Assembly: GCA_002455915.1 (NCBI GenBank)
Contig: DKLU01000322.1
Coordinates: forward strand, 1 to 8,973
Length of the DNA stretch: 8,973 nt
Source of the DNA: Chryseobacterium sp. UBA6632
Lineage (GTDB): Bacteria; Bacteroidota; Bacteroidia; Flavobacteriales; Weeksellaceae
Direction: 5' to 3'
Positions 6,158-8,973 of the stretch are shown piece by piece (positions within the stretch are counted from its first letter, which is position 1; each line of letters opens with the position of its first letter). The translations under genes and the position numbers were made by a program. The notes below the pieces were generated by a model. It had not been told where the DNA came from, did not search any database, and saw only the letters and a list, made by a program, of their open reading frames with translations.

Positions 6158-7558
6158 TTATTTACTATGTGGTTTCAACATATTTTTCGGATCAAGGATC
6201 TCATCTAATTTTTCCTGAGAAAGAATTCCTTTTTCCAACACTAAATTATAAACACTTGTTCCCGTTGCCAAAGCCTCTTTAGCAATAGCTGTTGATTGTT
6301 TATAACCGATGTACGGATTAAGCGCCGTAACAATCCCGATGCTGTGTTTCACCATATTTAAACAAACCTCTTTGTTAGCCGTAATTCCAACCACGCATTT
6401 ATCGCGAAGGGTATCCAAAGCGTTACAAAGGAAATTGATATTTTCCATGATAGCGTGAGAAAGTACCGGCTCCATCACGTTAAGCTGTAATTGTCCGGCT
6501 TCGGCAGCGAAAGTTACCGTTAAATCATTTCCTATCACTTTAAAACATACCTGATTCACAACTTCCGGAATCACAGGATTTACTTTCCCGGGCATAATTG
6601 AAGATCCCGGCTGCATCGGAGGTAAATTGATTTCAAAAAGGCCTGCTCTAGGTCCTGACGAAAGCAATCTCAGATCATTACAAATCTTTGATAATTTCAC
6701 GGCAAGACGCTTCATCGCAGAAGAATAAATGACGTAAGAACCTGTATCTGGAGTTGCTTCCACCAAATCGGGTGCGGAAACTACAGGAAAACCAGTCAGT
6801 TCCGCTAAATTTTTAGCGCAAAGTGCAGCATAACCGATCGGAGCGTTTAATCCTGTACCGATGGCAGTTGCGCCCATATTTACTTCAACGAAAAGATTGG
6901 CGTTGTTATTTAATTTAGAAATATCTTCTTCCAAAGTCGCCGCATACGCTTCAAATTCCTGACCTAAAGTCATTGGAACTGCATCCTGAAGCTGCGTTCT
7001 TCCCATTTTTATAACATCATGAAACTCTCTTCCTTTTGCACGGAAAGCATCTACAATACTTTCTAATCTTTGAGCCAAAGCAACATTCATGTGCAATAAT
7101 CCCATCTTAATCGCGGTAGGATACGCATCGTTGGTCGACTGTGAAAGATTGATATGATCGTTTGGCGAGCAGAATTCGTACTCTCCTTTATTTTTACCTA
7201 ATTTTTCTAAAACAATGTTAGCGATTACCTCATTTGCATTCATATTGATTGAAGTTCCCGCTCCTCCCTGAATCATATCAACAGGAAATTCTTCATGAAA
7301 TTTACCTTCGATAATTTCATTACAAGCTTCAGCAATTTTGAAATACAAGCTTTCATCAAGCAAACCTAATTCATAATTGGTTTTCGCTGCCGCTTTTTTC
7401 ACAAAAGCCAATCCTTTGATAAAATCCGGATACGAAGACAAAAGCTGCCCCGAAATCTTGAAATTATTGATTGCTCTTTGTGTCTGAACTCCATAATATG
7501 CATTTAAAGGAACTTCTAATTCCCCCAGCAAATCACTCTCTTTTCTGAAATTTTCCAT
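6158..7558 (-). CDS. aspA: Aspartate ammonia-lyase (aspartase)
   Basis: A 466-residue member of the aspartase/fumarase superfamily that reversibly deaminates L-aspartate to fumarate and ammonia, normally as a cytosolic homotetramer. Signature segments are QGGAGTSINMNANE (97-110), LSQSTND (138-144), MGRTQLQDAVPMT (185-197), GATAIGTGLN (229-238) and the flexible-loop signature GSSIMPGKVNP (318-328), whose first serine (S319) corresponds to the catalytic base. GTSINMN and NPVIPEVVNQV are aspartase-like rather than class II fumarase-like. Length is normal and the ATG at 7558 is clear. Upstream lies the amidase terminator. A -7-like TATCTTTA (7594-7587, last base off consensus) could start aspA transcription, but its -33 zone would fall inside the terminator stem. 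The methyltransferase starts 6 nt after its stop, so aspA probably leads a mixed operon. Confidence 0.97.
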   Translation of the reverse strand: MENFRKESDLLGELEVPLNAYYGVQTQRAINNFKISGQLLSSYPDFIKGLAFVKKAAAKTNYELGLLDESLYFKIAEACNEIIEGKFHEEFPVDMIQGGAGTSINMNANEVIANIVLEKLGKNKGEYEFCSPNDHINLSQSTNDAYPTAIKMGLLHMNVALAQRLESIVDAFRAKGREFHDVIKMGRTQLQDAVPMTLGQEFEAYAATLEEDISKLNNNANLFVEVNMGATAIGTGLNAPIGYAALCAKNLAELTGFPVVSAPDLVEATPDTGSYVIYSSAMKRLAVKLSKICNDLRLLSSGPRAGLFEINLPPMQPGSSIMPGKVNPVIPEVVNQVCFKVIGNDLTVTFAAEAGQLQLNVMEPVLSHAIMENINFLCNALDTLRDKCVVGITANKEVCLNMVKHSIGIVTALNPYIGYKQSTAIAKEALATGTSVYNLVLEKGILSQEKLDEILDPKNMLKPHSK

Positions 7559-7596
7559 TACAGGTAATGTTAATTTTTTTGTGGCTTAAAGATAGC

Positions 7597-7618
7597 AAAA
7601 ACGCATCTTATCGATGCG
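7597..7618 (-). terminator. Intrinsic terminator of the amidase gene
   Basis: Read on the minus strand, CGCATC (7618-7613), a 5-nt loop and GATGCG (7607-7602) form a perfect GC-rich stem, followed at once by five T (7601-7597). The stem begins 12 nt after the amidase stop codon. On the plus strand no T-run follows, so it works in one direction only. It should insulate aspA from amidase transcription. Confidence 0.88.
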
Positions 7619-7630
7619 CTTTAAAATTAT

Positions 7631-8659
7631 TTATTTTGTAGAATATTTTAGATTCAAAGCTTGTAATATAGACCATGTTTCAGCATCCATAATTCCGTCA
7701 TAGTTTTGCGGACGGAAATGATATTGGAAGGCTTCAATGGTCTTCTTGGTCGCATCATCCCATTTTCCGCTTAAATCAAGTCCGTACCCAAATTTCTGCA
7801 ATTGGGTCTGCACACTATAGATAAATGTTGGGTCGATATATTTCGTCTGAAAATCTGTGGAAGTAGCTAAATCATAATAATTCTGTTTAGCAGCCTGATC
7901 ATACCACATCCCAATTTGATATTCATCATACAATTTTTTCCAAGGAAACATTGGTCCAGGATCCTGTTTTCTCGTTGGTGCAATATCCGAATGTGCCAAT
8001 ACATTGGTCGCCGGAATTTGATATCTCGTAATAATATCTTTAGCTAAAGCCGCTACTTTTTTTACCTGAGCATCATCAAAAGTTGCAAAAACTTTTTTAC
8101 CCGTCGCATCCGAAGTATAACCTGCATTTACAATTTCAATCCCAATCGATGTATCGTTAAGATTTTTATCAGTTCTCCAAGTACTTACTCCTGCATGGTA
8201 AGAGCGCTTGTTTTCGTCTACCAATTGATAGATTTCGTTATCTCCCGTATTATTTACAAGATAATGGGCACTTACATTTTGCTGAGTAAGAACTGTGATC
8301 GATTTATCATCCGGTAAAGCGGTATAATGAAGAATCAGATATTTTTGTCTGAAATTCTGTGCAATTGCCGGAAAATAGGTTTTCACCACCTTATATCCTG
8401 CAGGTTTTGCCGAAACGATGGAACCGTAACTTGCGGTATTATCATTTTTAGTTGGATCTGCGATATTGGTAGTAAAAAATTCTACTCCGTGGTCAGATGT
8501 AATTTGAGGTTTTGGTTTTTCAGGAGTCTGAGGTTTTACCGGAGTTTTTGCCTGTGATACTGGGGTCTTCGGCTTGTATGAACTTTTTTTTACATTTTGT
8601 TGAGAAGTACATGAAAAAACAAAAGTACTTAATCCGATGATATATAATGTCTTACGCAT
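7631..8659 (-). CDS. Lipoprotein N-acetylmuramoyl-L-alanine amidase (Amidase_2 plus PG_binding_1)
   Basis: A 342-residue peptidoglycan amidase that cleaves the bond between MurNAc and L-Ala, resembling the lipid-anchored E. coli AmiD. The N-terminal MRKTLYIIGLSTFVFSC is a lipoprotein signal with the lipobox cysteine at 17. The following residues lack acidic ones, which suggests a periplasm-facing outer-membrane anchor. A Pro/Lys/Thr-rich linker (about 28-53) leads to the zinc-dependent Amidase_2 domain (about 100-240). Candidate zinc ligands are H111, H223 and D233; E175 in SIGIE and K231 fit the catalytic Glu and Lys of the family. A PG_binding_1 helical domain occupies about 277-338. The ATG at 8659 gives the proper signal peptide. 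It has its own terminator and a -7-like element, so it is probably monocistronic. Likely role: cell-wall turnover or recycling. Confidence 0.95.
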   Translation of the reverse strand: MRKTLYIIGLSTFVFSCTSQQNVKKSSYKPKTPVSQAKTPVKPQTPEKPKPQITSDHGVEFFTTNIADPTKNDNTASYGSIVSAKPAGYKVVKTYFPAIAQNFRQKYLILHYTALPDDKSITVLTQQNVSAHYLVNNTGDNEIYQLVDENKRSYHAGVSTWRTDKNLNDTSIGIEIVNAGYTSDATGKKVFATFDDAQVKKVAALAKDIITRYQIPATNVLAHSDIAPTRKQDPGPMFPWKKLYDEYQIGMWYDQAAKQNYYDLATSTDFQTKYIDPTFIYSVQTQLQKFGYGLDLSGKWDDATKKTIEAFQYHFRPQNYDGIMDAETWSILQALNLKYSTK

Positions 8660-8688
8660 TGGTCTATTTTTTTAATCATTTATTCCAT

Positions 8689-8696
8689 CAAAAATA
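8689..8696 (-). promoter_or_regulatory. Putative -7 promoter element (TATTTTTG) for the amidase
   Basis: On the minus strand TATTTTTG matches TAnnTTTG and lies 29 nt before the amidase ATG at 8659. No TTTG is seen at the expected -33 distance, only T-rich sequence. Together with the tRNA promoter on the other strand it makes the 134-nt gap 8660-8793 a divergent promoter region. Confidence 0.45.
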
Positions 8697-8718
8697 CGCA
8701 AAATTTTCTTGAAAAATA

Positions 8719-8750
8719 TTTGGTAAATAAAGAAATCTGTTCTATATTTG
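8719..8750 (+). promoter_or_regulatory. Strong Bacteroidota-type -33/-7 promoter for the tRNA pair
   Basis: TTTG at 8719-8722 and TATATTTG at 8743-8750 are separated by 20 nt, matching both elements and the spacing of the Bacteroidota primary-sigma consensus. Transcription would start near 8756-8758, about 37 nt before the mature tRNA-Ser. This is the best promoter in the window, as expected for stable RNA genes. Confidence 0.82.
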
Positions 8751-8793
8751 CACTCGCAATAACGGAACAACGATCATTAAAATAAGATAAACA

Positions 8794-8878
8794 GGAGGGT
8801 TGCCGGAGTGGTTAACGGAGCAGTTTGCTAAACTGTCGACGCGAAAGTGTCGCAAGGGTTCGAATCCCTTACCCTCCG
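8794..8878 (+). tRNA. tRNA-Ser (GCU anticodon)
   Basis: An 85-nt class II tRNA. The acceptor stem is GGAGGGT (8794-8800) with ACCCTCC (8871-8877), and the discriminator is G at 8878. The D stem is CCG/CGG (8803-8805, 8816-8818). The anticodon stem is 8820-8824 with 8832-8836, and the anticodon GCT lies at 8827-8829, reading AGC and AGU. The long variable arm typical of tRNA-Ser forms a 6-bp stem with a GAAA loop (8837-8852). The T arm is AAGGG, TTCGAAT, CCCTT (8854-8870). CCA is not encoded. It is followed after 18 nt by tRNA-Pro and is probably co-transcribed with it. Confidence 0.98.
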
Positions 8879-8896
8879 CTTTTTCTATATATCTTT

Positions 8897-8971
8897 CGGG
8901 GCGTAGCGTAGTCCGGTCATCGCGCCTGGTTTGGGACCAGGAGGTCGCAGGTTCGAATCCTGCCGCCCCGA
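8897..8971 (+). tRNA. tRNA-Pro (UGG anticodon)
   Basis: A 75-nt tRNA. The acceptor stem is CGGGGCG (8897-8903) with CGCCCCG (8964-8970), and the discriminator is A at 8971. The D stem is GCG/CGC (8906-8908, 8921-8923). The anticodon stem is CCTGG/CCAGG (8925-8929, 8937-8941), with anticodon TGG at 8932-8934. The T arm is GCAGG, TTCGAAT, CCTGC (8947-8963). CCA is not encoded: the genomic sequence continues CA and then ends. Any further tRNA or the terminator of the unit lies outside the window. Confidence 0.97.
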
Positions 8972-8973
8972 CA

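Noticed and set aside
8327..8557. Plus-strand open frame inside the amidase gene
   Set aside because: It is antisense to the linker and start of the amidase domain, and its Cys/Phe/Arg-rich translation resembles no protein family I know.
8794..8971. tRNA genes as an attachment site for an integrated island
   Set aside because: No repeated tRNA 3' end or integrase gene was found in the window, and the glycan genes are separated from the tRNAs by ordinary housekeeping genes.

Overview
This window looks like chromosomal DNA from a flavobacterium of the Chryseobacterium type (Bacteroidota, Weeksellaceae-like). The evidence is the AT-rich sequence, the lack of clear Shine-Dalgarno sites, several TAnnTTTG promoter elements (the Bacteroidota -7 consensus), tRNA genes that do not encode CCA, and protein families typical of the group. 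The genus is inferred from general resemblance, not from a search.

Layout. A DUF2461 protein (171-836, +) is followed by a promoter-like site and a two-gene + strand unit: an FkbM-family methyltransferase (980-1768) and a Wzx/MATE-like oligosaccharide flippase (1785-3263). The flippase converges, with an 8-bp overlap, on a divergent GT-B-like glycosyltransferase (3256-4323, -). A short gap (4324-4505) holds unusual non-coding structure: an array of CACNAAT heptamers, an imperfect 74-bp direct repeat that copies the 3' end of the neighbouring GT2 gene, and a palindromic element. Further along the minus strand come a GT2 glycosyltransferase (4506-5360), a class I SAM methyltransferase (5357-6151) and aspartate ammonia-lyase aspA (6158-7558). 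These three are so tightly spaced that they probably form one transcript, aspA first. A good intrinsic terminator (7597-7618) separates aspA from an upstream lipoprotein N-acetylmuramoyl-L-alanine amidase (7631-8659, -). Divergent from the amidase, a strong -33/-7 promoter drives tRNA-Ser(GCU) and tRNA-Pro(UGG) at the right edge.

Function. The centre (980-6151) reads as a small surface-glycan cassette: two glycosyltransferases, two methyltransferases and a flippase. No polymerase, ligase, initiating sugar-phosphate transferase or nucleotide-sugar synthesis gene is visible. It lies between housekeeping genes (aspA, amidase, tRNAs). The most interesting points are the decayed copy of the GT2 3' end, the intergenic repeat elements, the coupling of glycan genes to aspA, and three minus-strand glycan genes in a row with non-ATG starts. 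I found no IS element, CRISPR array, phage gene or clear new defence system.
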